A stretch of 24,243 nt of DNA from DASUMF01 sp040510575 (GCA_040510575.1 JBEVIU010000162.1:1-24243); one strand, 5' to 3'. Counted from the stretch's first letter, positions 14,397-22,021 are shown. Translations and numbers: made by a program. The notes: generated by a model from the letters alone, not told the origin.

Positions 14397-14822
14397 ATGA
14401 TGTTCAAACGGGGCCGACCGGCGTCGGCAGATCACAGCGGACCGCGACGCGATCGCCGTGCCGCGGTTCGACAGCCCCTCGGCTGGCGGAGCCAGTACGT
14501 CGTCCGCGACGAGTCACGCACCTTCTTCGCTGACTCCGACCACGCGCCCTGTGTGGTCAACGATCTCTCGCTCGCGGGCGCCGGTCTCGAGCTTCCGAGC
14601 GCCAACGTCGCGGTGGGCGACTGCGTGGTCCTCGATCTCCACCTGAGTGAGCACAACCGGGGCGCGAGCATCCGGCTCACGGGCGTCGTCCGCCACACCC
14701 GCTGCGACGAGGGCGCGCAGGTGAGGGCAGGCGTCGAGTTCGTCGAGGTGGGCAATCTCGAGCGGGCGCTGCTCCTCCGCCTGCTGCGGGATCAACGACC
14801 GCAGGCCCGCCGCGCGGGATGA
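14397..14822 (+). CDS. PilZ domain protein (putative c-di-GMP receptor)
   Basis: A 141-residue, essentially single-domain protein. After a basic N-terminus, the RxxxR element lies in GPRRDRRAAVRQ (about residues 18-29), and the second PilZ motif DLSLAG (D/NxSxxG) follows at about residue 57 in VVNDLSLAGAGLELP. The beta-barrel strands continue with DCVVLDLHLSEHN and IRLTGVVRHTRC to a C-terminal helix (RALLLRLLRDQR). PilZ domains of this form bind cyclic di-GMP, but the output partner is not in the window. The ATG at 14397 (or 14400) is preferred; a longer in-frame start at 14247 would overlap the upstream gene and add a low-complexity segment. Confidence 0.8.
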   Translation: MMFKRGRPASADHSGPRRDRRAAVRQPLGWRSQYVVRDESRTFFADSDHAPCVVNDLSLAGAGLELPSANVAVGDCVVLDLHLSEHNRGASIRLTGVVRHTRCDEGAQVRAGVEFVEVGNLERALLLRLLRDQRPQARRAG

Positions 14823-14832
14823 ACCCTGCGAG

Positions 14833-14838
14833 TAGCGT
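14833..14838 (+). promoter_or_regulatory. Possible -10 box of the P450 gene
   Basis: TAGCGT, 35 nt before the P450 ATG at 14874, in the 51-bp gap after the PilZ gene. A ribosome-binding site (gggggaa) precedes the start, giving a conventional short leader. Confidence 0.33.
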
Positions 14839-14873
14839 GGCACAGTGAGCCAATCCACGATTGCGGGGGAATC

Positions 14874-16115
14874 ATGACCGACACGACCGACGCGACCGAG
14901 ACCGTGGACAGAGGGGAGGCGTCCCCGGTCGAGGCCATGTACGCGAACATGGGCATGCAGGTCATGTTCGATCTCGCCGCTCCGCAGCCCAACTACAAGA
15001 AGCTGATCGACGAGGGCGGCTATGTCGAGGCGATGCCTGGGATGGGCTTGAGCTTCAAGCGTGAGAACACCGAGTTCGTGTTGCGCCACAACGAGTTTTT
15101 CTCGAACCACGCCGAGAGCTTCGGCGCCGGTCTGCGACCGCTCGTGCCGTTGAACGTCGACCCGCCGCGGCACGGCAAGTACCGCAAGCTGCTCGATCCG
15201 TTGTTCGCTCCCAAGCGGATGGACGAGCAGGAAGCCGACATCACACGGCGCGTCAACGGCTACATCGACACCTTCATCGATCGGGGCGAGTGCAACTTCA
15301 CTGAGGAGTTCGCGGAGCTGTTCCCGTCGTCGGTGTTCCTCGGACTCATGGGGCTCCCCGAAGAAGAGCTCGGCATGTTCCTGCGCATGCGCGACGGGAT
15401 CCTGCATCCCGAGAAGTGGGACCCCGAAGCACTCAGCGCGCCGGAGAAGCGCATCGCGGTGTCGCAGGCCGCCGCCGCCGAGATCTACGAGTACTTCGGC
15501 AAGCTGGTCGACGAGCGACGCCAGAAGCCCGCCAACGACATCGTCACCAAGTTCCTCGCGGCGGAGATCGACGGCGAGAAGCTCTCGACGGACGAGATCC
15601 TCGACCTCTTCTTCCTGTTCCTCATCGCCGGACTCGACACGGTGAGCGACACCCTCACCTGTTCGTACGCGTTCCTCGCGACCCACCCCGAGCACCGCAT
15701 GCAGATCGTCGACGACCCGGCGATCATCCCGAGCGCGGTCGAAGAGCTGCTCCGCTGGGAGTCGCCTGTGCCGTCGGGGATGCCGCGCGTGTGCGTCGAG
15801 GACGTCGAGCTCCCGTCGGGTGTGAAGGTGTCGAAGGGCACGGCCGTGATGCCGAGCTTCGGCGCTGCGAACGTCGACCCCTCCGCCTACGACGACCCCT
15901 TCGAGGTGCGCTTCGACCGCGAGTCGAACCCGCACATCGCGTTCGGCGGCGGCGTGCACCGTTGCCTCGGATCGCACCTCGCGCGGCGCGAGCTGCGCGT
16001 GGCCCTGCGCGAATGGCACCGACGTATCCCGGAGTACCGGATCAAGCCCGGACACGAGACACTCGAGTACCCCCAAGGCCTGCGTCACGTGAAGGACCTC
16101 ACCCTCTCCTGGTAG
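14874..16115 (+). CDS. Cytochrome P450
   Basis: A 413-residue soluble bacterial P450 using heme-thiolate chemistry to oxygenate a substrate with electrons from external ferredoxin and reductase, neither seen here. The I-helix oxygen-activation motif AGLDTVSD starts near residue 252. The K-helix ExxR is EELLR (E290/R293). The heme-binding loop FGGGVHRCLG places the ligand Cys near 364, followed by SHLARRELRVAL. Length is typical. The N-terminal segment around MPGMGLSFKRENTEFVLRH and PLNVDPPRHGKYRKLLDPLF resembles P450s linked to terpene, sterol or cyclodipeptide oxidation, but substrate cannot be assigned. The ATG at 14874 has a ribosome-binding site (gggggaa). Confidence 0.96.
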   Translation: MTDTTDATETVDRGEASPVEAMYANMGMQVMFDLAAPQPNYKKLIDEGGYVEAMPGMGLSFKRENTEFVLRHNEFFSNHAESFGAGLRPLVPLNVDPPRHGKYRKLLDPLFAPKRMDEQEADITRRVNGYIDTFIDRGECNFTEEFAELFPSSVFLGLMGLPEEELGMFLRMRDGILHPEKWDPEALSAPEKRIAVSQAAAAEIYEYFGKLVDERRQKPANDIVTKFLAAEIDGEKLSTDEILDLFFLFLIAGLDTVSDTLTCSYAFLATHPEHRMQIVDDPAIIPSAVEELLRWESPVPSGMPRVCVEDVELPSGVKVSKGTAVMPSFGAANVDPSAYDDPFEVRFDRESNPHIAFGGGVHRCLGSHLARRELRVALREWHRRIPEYRIKPGHETLEYPQGLRHVKDLTLSW

Positions 16116-16153
16116 AAGTCTCGGCGGGGCGGCCTCGCCGATCGTGCGGCCGG

Positions 16154-16159
16154 TATCCT
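16154..16159 (+). promoter_or_regulatory. -10 box upstream of the helicase
   Basis: TATCCT, 9 nt before an ATG at 16169 that opens a seven-codon ORF, and 36 nt before the helicase GTG. Situated in the 80-bp gap after the P450 gene. Confidence 0.4.
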
Positions 16160-16168
16160 GGTACGCCC

Positions 16169-16192
16169 ATGTCTGCGCCACGCTGTCGCTGA
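16169..16192 (+). CDS. Possible seven-codon leader ORF before the helicase
   Basis: ATG at 16169 opens the peptide MSAPRCR, ending TGA at 16190-16192, just 3 nt before the helicase GTG at 16196. The ATG is 9 nt downstream of a TATCCT box, so it could be the 5' end of a leaderless transcript, with the helicase translated by reinitiation. The sequence alone cannot show translation; chance occurrence is quite possible. Confidence 0.25.
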   Translation: MSAPRCR

Positions 16193-16195
16193 GCG

Positions 16196-17965
16196 GTGCC
16201 CACCCGCCTCGAGTCCACCGATCGCGCGCTCTACCGCTGGCAGCACGACGCACTCGTCAGCTGGTTGCAGTGCGGCCGTCGCGGCGTGATCGAAGCGGTC
16301 ACGGGTTCAGGGAAGACCGATGTGGCGATCGCCGCCGCCGCCGACGCTCTGCGACGCGGCCGCTTCGTGCTGGTGGTCGTCCCGTCCCGGGTCCTGATGG
16401 AGCAATGGCACGGCCGTCTGACCGAAGCGCTCCCGGGCGCACGCATCGGCCGGTTGGGCGACAGCGGCAAGGACGCGCCCACCGGCTGCGACGTGCTCGT
16501 CGCCACCCGTCACTCGGCCGCGGCGTACAAGCCCAAACCGCCCGGCCGCGGCGCAGGCCTGCTCATCGCCGACGAGTGCCACGGCCTCGGCGGCGGGATC
16601 CTGCGTCGAGCCCTCCTCCCGCAGTACGCCGAGCGACTCGGGCTCACTGCCACCCTCGAACGCAGCGACGACGCCGTCGCCACGCTGTTGCTCCCGTACT
16701 TCGGTGGCATCTGCTATCGCTACGGGTTCGAGGAAGCCATCGCCGACGGCGTGTGCGCCCGGCCACGTGTCGCGTTCGTCGGCGTGGCGCTCTCCGACGA
16801 CGAGCGAGCCGAGTACGTCGCGATCGAGCAACGCCTCGTGAGCGCGCGTCAGCACCTCCGGTCGGTGAAGGACATGCCGTTCGATCCGTTCGGCGACTTC
16901 CTCGCCGCGGTTGCGCACCTCGCCGAACGAGATGCCGGCCCCGACGGCCGTGCCGCGCGTGAGTATCTCGACGCGTTCTCGAAGCGCCGTCAGATCGTTG
17001 CGCAGACCGTGGCCAAGTACGAGTTGCTCGGCAGCCTGGCACCGGCCATCAAGGACGCCGAGGGCGCCCTCGTGTTCACCGAGACGGTGCGCGCCGCGAA
17101 CCACGCCATCAACCGCCTCGACCCGTTGGTGTCGATCGACCTGATCACCGGATCGACGGCGCGTCGTCAACGCCGAGAGATCCTTGATGATCTGCGGGTG
17201 CGCAAGCTCGACGCCGTCGCTGCACCGCGGGTGCTCGACGAAGGCATCGACGTCCCGGACGCAAACCTCGGCATCGTCATGAGCGCCAGCCGCACCCGGC
17301 GCCAGATGATCCAACGGATGGGACGGATCCTGCGGCGCAAGCGCCCGGGCGTCGCAGCGCGATTCGTGATCATGTTCGCCAAGGACACCCTCGAAGACCC
17401 GTCGGTGCGCGTCGAGCGCGACGGCTTCCTCGACGAGATCGAGCGCATCGCTGATGCGATGGGCGTCTTCGACAGCGTCAACGTCGAAGCGCTCGATGCG
17501 TTCCTCGCCGCGCCCGGGCCCGAGACCGTTCCCGAACCCGAGCATCTCGAGCGCTACCAACGCGCCGCCGCCGACGCCGGCATCGAGCTGGGTGCTCCAC
17601 TCGACACCGCGATGGTCGAGGCCTTGGCCGGCACGGTCGGCGTCGAGGAGGCGTACGCGCTCCTCAGCTTCGGGTCGCGCACCCAGTCCGATGTAGGCGA
17701 AGTCGCGGCGATCCGCGCGCTCGGGCTTCGACTCCCGGAGCCGACCAGCACGCCCACCTACCTCCCGCTCGAGCTCACCAACCTGCCCGAGATCGCCAAG
17801 CCCAAGATCGAGCCGCGACGACTGTCGACCGGCCAGATGCCACTCGAGATCGCACGCGTCGGATCGGCATGGAGGCTCAGCTGCACAGGGTGCGGCCAGA
17901 AGTCAGCCACCGTCCAGTTCCGCTGGCAGGTCCTCGAGCAGACCGTGGCGTGCCGCTGCGCGTGA
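16196..17965 (+). CDS. DECH-box superfamily 2 helicase with C-terminal Cys motif
   Basis: A 589-residue ATP-dependent helicase of the XPB/UvrB-like superfamily 2 group. A Q-motif-like YRWQHDALVSWL precedes Walker A VTGSGKT (residues 35-41). Then come motif Ia (VVVPSRVLMEQW), motif II DECH (126-129), motif III LGLTATLERSDD, motif V VLDEGIDVPDANLGIVM and motif VI QRMGRILRRK. The last 30 residues hold C-x2-C (SCTGCGQ) and a terminal C-x-C (ACRCA), suggesting a small zinc ribbon for nucleic-acid contact. No nuclease or methylase partner is adjacent, so a repair or general role is likelier than a defence system. The GTG at 16196 lacks a good ribosome-binding site and follows a possible leader ORF by 3 nt. 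Confidence 0.92.
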   Translation: MPTRLESTDRALYRWQHDALVSWLQCGRRGVIEAVTGSGKTDVAIAAAADALRRGRFVLVVVPSRVLMEQWHGRLTEALPGARIGRLGDSGKDAPTGCDVLVATRHSAAAYKPKPPGRGAGLLIADECHGLGGGILRRALLPQYAERLGLTATLERSDDAVATLLLPYFGGICYRYGFEEAIADGVCARPRVAFVGVALSDDERAEYVAIEQRLVSARQHLRSVKDMPFDPFGDFLAAVAHLAERDAGPDGRAAREYLDAFSKRRQIVAQTVAKYELLGSLAPAIKDAEGALVFTETVRAANHAINRLDPLVSIDLITGSTARRQRREILDDLRVRKLDAVAAPRVLDEGIDVPDANLGIVMSASRTRRQMIQRMGRILRRKRPGVAARFVIMFAKDTLEDPSVRVERDGFLDEIERIADAMGVFDSVNVEALDAFLAAPGPETVPEPEHLERYQRAAADAGIELGAPLDTAMVEALAGTVGVEEAYALLSFGSRTQSDVGEVAAIRALGLRLPEPTSTPTYLPLELTNLPEIAKPKIEPRRLSTGQMPLEIARVGSAWRLSCTGCGQKSATVQFRWQVLEQTVACRCA

Positions 17966-18010
17966 TGGAACGCCGCCTGGCATCACCGAGCACCGAGCGG
18001 GCAGGCTGCG

Positions 18011-18026
18011 GGCCACCGGCCTGGCC
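18011..18026 (+). terminator. Weak hairpin downstream of the helicase
   Basis: GGCCA-ccggcc-TGGCC, five perfect pairs, 45 nt after the helicase stop in the 244-bp gap before the SDR gene. No U-tract; a weak terminator candidate. The rest of the gap holds only the SDR promoter candidate. Confidence 0.25.
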
Positions 18027-18148
18027 TCCACGACCTCGCTCTGGGAAGACTTCGCCGCACCCGTGGAGTGACGCGCCTGGCCGCCGAGGGGGTTGCCGAG
18101 TCCCCCGCCATCGCGAGCCCGAGCGGTGGCGCAGCAGCGCGGTTCCGC

Positions 18149-18154
18149 TACCGT
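18149..18154 (+). promoter_or_regulatory. Possible -10 box of the SDR gene
   Basis: TACCGT, 55 nt before the SDR ATG. The leader that would follow carries a purine-rich ribosome-binding site (ggaagga) about 10 nt before the start. Confidence 0.33.
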
Positions 18155-18209
18155 CCCCGCAGCCGAACACGGTCACGCACACACGAACACACGGAAGGAA
18201 CGCCGACTC

Positions 18210-19148
18210 ATGGGTCTGCTCGACGGCAAGGTCGCGATCGTCACCGGAGGTGGGCGCGGCATCGGCCGCCAGCACGCGTTGCTGATGGCCAAAGAGGGCG
18301 CCGACATCGTCGTGAACGACCTGGGTGCGAGCGGCCGTGGCGAGGGAGCTGACCTCACACCGGCGCAGGAAGTCGTCGCCGAGATCGAAGCCGGTGGGGG
18401 CCGCGCCGTCGTCAACGGCGCGAACGTCGCCGACTGGGACGCGGCCGAGGCGATGATCCAGCAGGCCGTCGACACCTTCGGCAAGCTCGACATCCTCGTG
18501 AACAACGCGGGCATCCTCCGCGACCGCCTCACCTTCAACATGACCGAGGAAGAGTTCGACGTCGTCGTCAACGTGGTGCTCAAGGGCCACTTCGCGCCGT
18601 CGCGTCATGCCGCGGCCTACTGGAAGGCGCTCAACAAGCAGACCGGTGAGCCCGTCAACGCTGCAATCGTGAACACGTCGTCGGAAGCCGGCCTCTACGG
18701 CAACAGCGGACAGGCGAACTACGGATCGGCCAAGGCCGGTCTCGCCGCGATGACCATCACCATGGCGCGCGACCTCTCGCGCATCGGCGTGCGCGCCAAC
18801 GCCATCTGCCCCGGTGCGGTCACCCGCCTGCTCGCCACCGTGATGCCGGGCGGAGACACGGAAGGCGCCGCGCCAGTCGAAGACTCCGACGAGTGGTCGG
18901 CGATGTCGCCTCGTGCGATTGCGCCACTCGCGGCGTGGCTGGCCTCAGACCTCGCCCACGACGTCAACGGTCAGGTGTTCGCGGTCGACGGTCGCCGGAT
19001 CCAGCTCCTCCAGGGCTGGAACCCGGTCACGCAGCTCGAGTCCGGCGGTGAGTGGTGGACGGTCGAAGGGTTGGAGAAGTCGCGCGACGTGCTCTTCGCC
19101 GATCGCAGCACCGACATCCCGCCGTTCATGCCCCAGCTCGACCAGTAA
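18210..19148 (+). CDS. Short-chain dehydrogenase/reductase, MFE-2/FabG-like
   Basis: A 312-residue classical SDR, expected to interconvert a hydroxyl and a keto group with NAD(H) or NADP(H). The cofactor motif TGGGRGIG is at residues 12-19, and an Asp follows the second strand (VVNDLGAS). NNAG lies in LDILVNNAG. The catalytic triad is Ser158, Tyr171 and Lys175 (SSEAGLYGNSGQANYGSAKAG region). The VVNDLGAS segment and C-terminal extension of about 60 residues resemble 3-hydroxyacyl-CoA dehydrogenase domains of multifunctional beta-oxidation enzymes, fitting the lipid theme of the window. ATG 18210 was chosen because the fold begins there (MGLLDGKVAIVTGG) and a ribosome-binding site (ggaagga) precedes it; an upstream in-frame start adds unconserved sequence. 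It overlaps the convergent gene by 23 bp. Confidence 0.95.
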   Translation: MGLLDGKVAIVTGGGRGIGRQHALLMAKEGADIVVNDLGASGRGEGADLTPAQEVVAEIEAGGGRAVVNGANVADWDAAEAMIQQAVDTFGKLDILVNNAGILRDRLTFNMTEEEFDVVVNVVLKGHFAPSRHAAAYWKALNKQTGEPVNAAIVNTSSEAGLYGNSGQANYGSAKAGLAAMTITMARDLSRIGVRANAICPGAVTRLLATVMPGGDTEGAAPVEDSDEWSAMSPRAIAPLAAWLASDLAHDVNGQVFAVDGRRIQLLQGWNPVTQLESGGEWWTVEGLEKSRDVLFADRSTDIPPFMPQLDQ

Positions 19149-19749
19149 CGCAATCGCGTCTCCCCGCGACGACGATGCCGGCGTCCCACCCGGGCGCGCG
19201 ACCGCCCTCCGGCGGGTGCACGTTGCTGGCGTCGATGCCGCTCGTCGTCAGCACCCACGCGGTGATCGAGTTCGAGTTCCACATCTCGCCGGCGTGCAGC
19301 TCGTCGCGCCCCCACGTGGGCGTGGGCACTGATGCCACGACCTCCAGCACGCGTCGGACGGTCAGGATGTCGTCGGCCACGCGGACAGGGCTCGCGACCG
19401 CCTCGCGCATGTCGGGGATCTCCCCGTCCCGCCAGCGTCTGATCTCGTAGCGAAAGAGCCGAAATCGCTTCGCCGATCGAATCCCAACGGCACCCGTGGC
19501 GACGACGCCGCGCCGCTCGCCGTGTCGATCGGGCACGGGTGTCTGCTCGACCACGAACTGCCCTTCGGGCACGTGCACGACGAGTGCGCTGTGGTAGAGG
19601 TCGCGGGAGCGACGCCGTTGGGCACGGGCGGATGCAGCCTCGTAGAGCCTTCCGCCGAGCCTCGCAAGATGCGCGCCCGACCCAAGAGGGATCCAATACA
19701 GATCGACGGATCCGCCCCGCACCGGTTCGCCGCTCGCCCCGTCGGTCAC
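19126..19749 (-). CDS. Conserved actinobacterial protein of unknown function
   Basis: About 207 residues. I recognise the pattern of a widespread uncharacterised actinobacterial family: SVDLYWIPLGSGAHLARLGG, then RRRSRDLYHSALVVHVPEG, FVVEQTPVPD, FRLFRYEIRRWRDGEIPD, VPTPTWGRDELHAGEMWNSN and the near-terminal HPPEGGRAPGWDAGIVVAGR. The conserved HSAL, Trp/Glu-rich and GxxPGWDAG segments suggest an enzyme, but no function is known to me. The GTG at 19749 gives 13 residues before the conserved start; the frame stays open further upstream but overlaps the divergent lipoprotein gene. The last eight residues run into the SDR gene. A small inverted repeat (TCGCG/CGCGA, 19154-19169) lies at its 3' end. 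Confidence 0.82.
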   Translation of the reverse strand: MTDGASGEPVRGGSVDLYWIPLGSGAHLARLGGRLYEAASARAQRRRSRDLYHSALVVHVPEGQFVVEQTPVPDRHGERRGVVATGAVGIRSAKRFRLFRYEIRRWRDGEIPDMREAVASPVRVADDILTVRRVLEVVASVPTPTWGRDELHAGEMWNSNSITAWVLTTSGIDASNVHPPEGGRAPGWDAGIVVAGRRDCVTGRAGA

Positions 19750-19828
19750 CGTTCCAGACAAGCAGGTCCGCCACGCGAAACAGCGCCCGACTGGACATGG
19801 TGTCGGGTCGTCGGCGAAGTTTGCGTCC

Positions 19829-20953
19829 GTGTGGAGACGTGGGGTGGCCGCGTGCTTCACCATGGGACTCCTGCTCGCCGGTTGCGGCGGGTCGGGCGCC
19901 GACTCGGCGAGCGAGTCGATCCGTCCGAGTTCGACGACGAGCCTGTCCCCCAGCTCGATCCCGGCGCCCGCCACGACGACGGCGGCGGTTCGCAAGGAAC
20001 TTGCGCCCGACGCGTTCGACACCACCGACATCTTGCTCGAGGAGCGCGTGCGCACAGCCGGGTTGTCGGCCGGCATGATCCGCGTCGTCGGCGACGACGG
20101 TGCGGTGATCCACGAGCACACGATCGGCGGGATGTCGGGCGCCACCCGAATCTCGATCGCGTCGTCGACGAAGTGGCTCACGGCCGCCACCTTCATGACG
20201 TTCGTCGATCGGAACGAGATCGCGCTCGACGACGACATCGCGGCGTGGCTCCCGGAGTTCGCCGACTCCGACCCACCGATCACGGCGCGGCAACTTCTCG
20301 ATCACACGTCGGGCGTGCACGACAACCCGTGCCAGAACGCCGGAGCCCCACTCGCCGCGTGCGTGCAGACACTGGCCACGTCGCCCCGTGAGTTCCCGGC
20401 TGGCTCTGCGTTCTCCTACGGCAACTCGCCCTTCCTCGTCGTCGGACGGCTCATCGAGGTGCTCGGCGGCGCCGACTTCGCGACGGTGGTGCATGCGCAG
20501 CTCACCGGTCCCCTCGCGATGGACGACACGACCTGGCCGGGTGCACCGTCTGCCGCGAGCCCCGCGTTCGGCGCTCAGGTGACCGTCGACGACTACGGGA
20601 AGCTCCTCCAGATGATCCTGCACGACGGCGTGTCGAACGGAAAGCGCGTGCTGTCATCGAGTGCCGTGCGCCAGATGATCACGAACCAGGTGTCGGCGTA
20701 CGACACGTCACATGACTACTCGGTCGGCCTCACGCAGATTCCTCGCTACGGCCTTGGCTGTTGGCCCGACGTGCAGGACGACGCGGGGGCGACGGTGGTC
20801 GTGAGCGGAAATGGCGGTGAAGGGTTCTATCCGTGGGTCGATTTCACGACACGAACATGGGGCATCGTCGGCGTGCAGGACGGGCGCGGTGCCCAGTACG
20901 CCGTCCCGGCGTCACAGCAGGTCGAGATCGAGGCGCGCGCTGCCCTCACGTGA
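19829..20953 (+). CDS. Serine hydrolase lipoprotein, class C beta-lactamase fold
   Basis: A 374-residue exported protein. The N-terminus is a short signal peptide with lipobox LLAGC (Cys19), so the mature protein should be lipid-anchored outside the membrane, followed by a Ser/Thr/Pro-rich linker (about 20-58). The fold carries SxxK at Ser112-Lys115 (ASSTKWLTA), the Tyr-x-Asn motif at Tyr197-Asn199 (FSYGNSPF), LLDHTSGV between them, and a Gly-rich SGNGGEGFYPW in place of KTG/HTG. This is the beta-lactamase/D-alanyl-D-alanine carboxypeptidase/esterase superfamily; the altered third motif favours an esterase or peptidase over a lactamase. GTG 19829 gives the correct signal-peptide length. Its stop abuts a truncated YjbR-like gene. 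Confidence 0.88.
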   Translation: MWRRGVAACFTMGLLLAGCGGSGADSASESIRPSSTTSLSPSSIPAPATTTAAVRKELAPDAFDTTDILLEERVRTAGLSAGMIRVVGDDGAVIHEHTIGGMSGATRISIASSTKWLTAATFMTFVDRNEIALDDDIAAWLPEFADSDPPITARQLLDHTSGVHDNPCQNAGAPLAACVQTLATSPREFPAGSAFSYGNSPFLVVGRLIEVLGGADFATVVHAQLTGPLAMDDTTWPGAPSAASPAFGAQVTVDDYGKLLQMILHDGVSNGKRVLSSSAVRQMITNQVSAYDTSHDYSVGLTQIPRYGLGCWPDVQDDAGATVVVSGNGGEGFYPWVDFTTRTWGIVGVQDGRGAQYAVPASQQVEIEARAALT

Positions 20954-21108
20954 TCGAGTCCGAAGCGCTTGATGTCGGCTTTGCTGAACGGTCGCTCCCA
21001 CGCGAAGGCCTTGCCGGCAACGAACCAGGTGCGGTTGCCGTGCCGACTGCCTTCCGTCACCTGCGGAAGCGCTGCCGCCATCTGTTCGACGTCGTCGATC
21101 GTGATCAC
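20827..21108 (-). pseudogene. MmcQ/YjbR-like gene truncated at its 3' end
   Basis: GTG at 21108 starts MITIDDVEQMAAALPQVTEG and continues with HGNRTWFVAGKAFAWERPFSKADIKRFG. These 50 residues are the recognisable N-terminal half of the MmcQ/YjbR family (double-wing DNA-binding-like fold, about 115-130 residues normally). From about base 20958 the similarity stops. The frame then simply reads the antisense of the serine hydrolase 3' end (residues 51-93, CDAGTAYWAPRPSC and so on) to a stop at 20827. The C-terminal half is therefore missing, and the product is probably non-functional. It lies 8 nt downstream of the DHFR-like gene on the same strand, as a former operon partner. Confidence 0.75.
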
Positions 21109-21116
21109 GCGCGGTC

Positions 21117-21704
21117 CTACGGCGTCGGGCGGTAGGTGCAGACGTGCACGCCGGTGCTGGCGGTCACGCTGCTGACGAGCTCCATCGGTCGGGCCATGCC
21201 GTCGTCGGGGAAGATCCGCTTGCCACCACCCAGCAGGACCGGCTCGATCATCAGGTTGAGCTCATCGACGAGACCGCCGGCGAGCAACGTCGAAGCGAGG
21301 CTCGCACTTCCCCAGATCAACAGGTCACCGCCGTCCTGTGTGCGCAGCGTCGCGATGTCTGCGACAGCGTCGTCGGCCGACAGCAACGTGGAGTTCCATG
21401 TCATGTCGGCTTCGGTGAGCGTGCGTGACGCCACGTACTTCTTGATCGCGTTCATCTGATCCGCGTACGGGTCTCCCGCGCGGTCCGGCCACGCGGCGGC
21501 CATCCCCTGCCAGGTGCGCCGGCCGAAGAGCAGCGCCTCTGCCGTGCTCATCCCGTCGCCGATCGCCGCGCCCATCACCTCGGGATCGAAGTACGGGTGC
21601 GACCAGCCGCCGTGGGCGAAGCCGCCGTCAGTGTCCTCTTCGGGGCCGCCTGGCGCCTGCACCACACCGTCCAGGCTCATGAACTCGGTCACCACGACTC
21701 GCAT
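21117..21704 (-). CDS. Dihydrofolate reductase family protein (RibD C-terminal-like), second copy
   Basis: A 195-residue DHFR-like reductase. It opens MRVVVTEFMSLDGVVQAPGG. Next come EALLFGRRTWQGMAAAWP, NAIKKYVASRTL and the DLLIWGSASLASTLLAGGLVDEL segment, which leads into PVLLGGGKRIF and ends at TYRPTP. This is the full typical architecture of small stand-alone RibD_C proteins, presumed to be NADPH-dependent but without a defined substrate. It is more canonical and shorter than the copy at 2224-2904. The ATG at 21704 has a good ribosome-binding site (gaggag). A truncated YjbR-like gene follows 8 nt downstream; DHFR-like and YjbR-like genes often neighbour each other in actinobacteria. Confidence 0.95.
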   Translation of the reverse strand: MRVVVTEFMSLDGVVQAPGGPEEDTDGGFAHGGWSHPYFDPEVMGAAIGDGMSTAEALLFGRRTWQGMAAAWPDRAGDPYADQMNAIKKYVASRTLTEADMTWNSTLLSADDAVADIATLRTQDGGDLLIWGSASLASTLLAGGLVDELNLMIEPVLLGGGKRIFPDDGMARPMELVSSVTASTGVHVCTYRPTP

Positions 21705-22021
21705 CGCACGCTCCTCTGTCTCGGGATCGCTACCTTCGACCGCCTCCGCCGCGCGAACTCATCGGCCCGAGTAGATGCGCAGCTCCGACACACGACGTCT
21801 TCGAAGAACGTGCGGATCTCCTCGATGCCGCGCAGCGCAGCGGAAGTACTCGAGCGCGGCTTCGCTCGCGCGACCCATACACGGCTCCCCCGTCGCAGAG
21901 GACGGTATCGCAGGACTCGACTGGAGGTTCGGTGCCGCGCGGGGAACGATTCGACGTGGACGTCTGTCGCTACGGCCGCGTCGGTGCATCGGCTTCGCTC
22001 GACGCTCAGTACGTTCTTCGG
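21705..22021. other. 317-bp stretch without a recognisable gene
   Basis: It lies between the divergent DHFR-like and DksA-like genes. Several short frames are open on both strands, but none carries a recognisable family pattern with a ribosome-binding site. A minus-strand stretch near 21760-21880 (readings include EAALEYFR and, in another frame, GIEEIRTFFEDVV) could be a decayed fragment, but I cannot support it. The right end holds the DksA promoter candidate. Confidence 0.5.
22010..22015 (+). promoter_or_regulatory. -10 box of the DksA/TraR-like gene, leaderless type
   Basis: TACGTT lies 6 nt before the ATG at 22022, without a ribosome-binding site. This favours 22022 over the alternative GTG at 22049, although that codon has a weak purine-rich sequence upstream. 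Confidence 0.4.

Noticed and set aside
16196..17965. Helicase as part of a DISARM, type III restriction or other defence system
   Set aside because: No nuclease, methylase or other defence partner is adjacent; neighbours are a P450 and an SDR dehydrogenase.
17966..18069. Frame reading ATGLASTTSLWEDFAAPVE to a TGA just after the helicase
   Set aside because: It resembles a protein C-terminus but has no start codon in frame after the helicase stop and no ribosome-binding site.
18971..20623. Long minus-strand frame of 550 codons
   Set aside because: It is Arg-rich and low-complexity, and overlaps three recognisable genes in other frames; a typical shadow frame of high-GC DNA.
21759..21890. Minus-strand fragment reading EAALEYFR and, in another frame, GIEEIRTFFEDVV
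   Set aside because: It looks faintly like a SnoaL/NTF2-type fragment only if two frameshifts are assumed. No start signal or clear family motif supports it.
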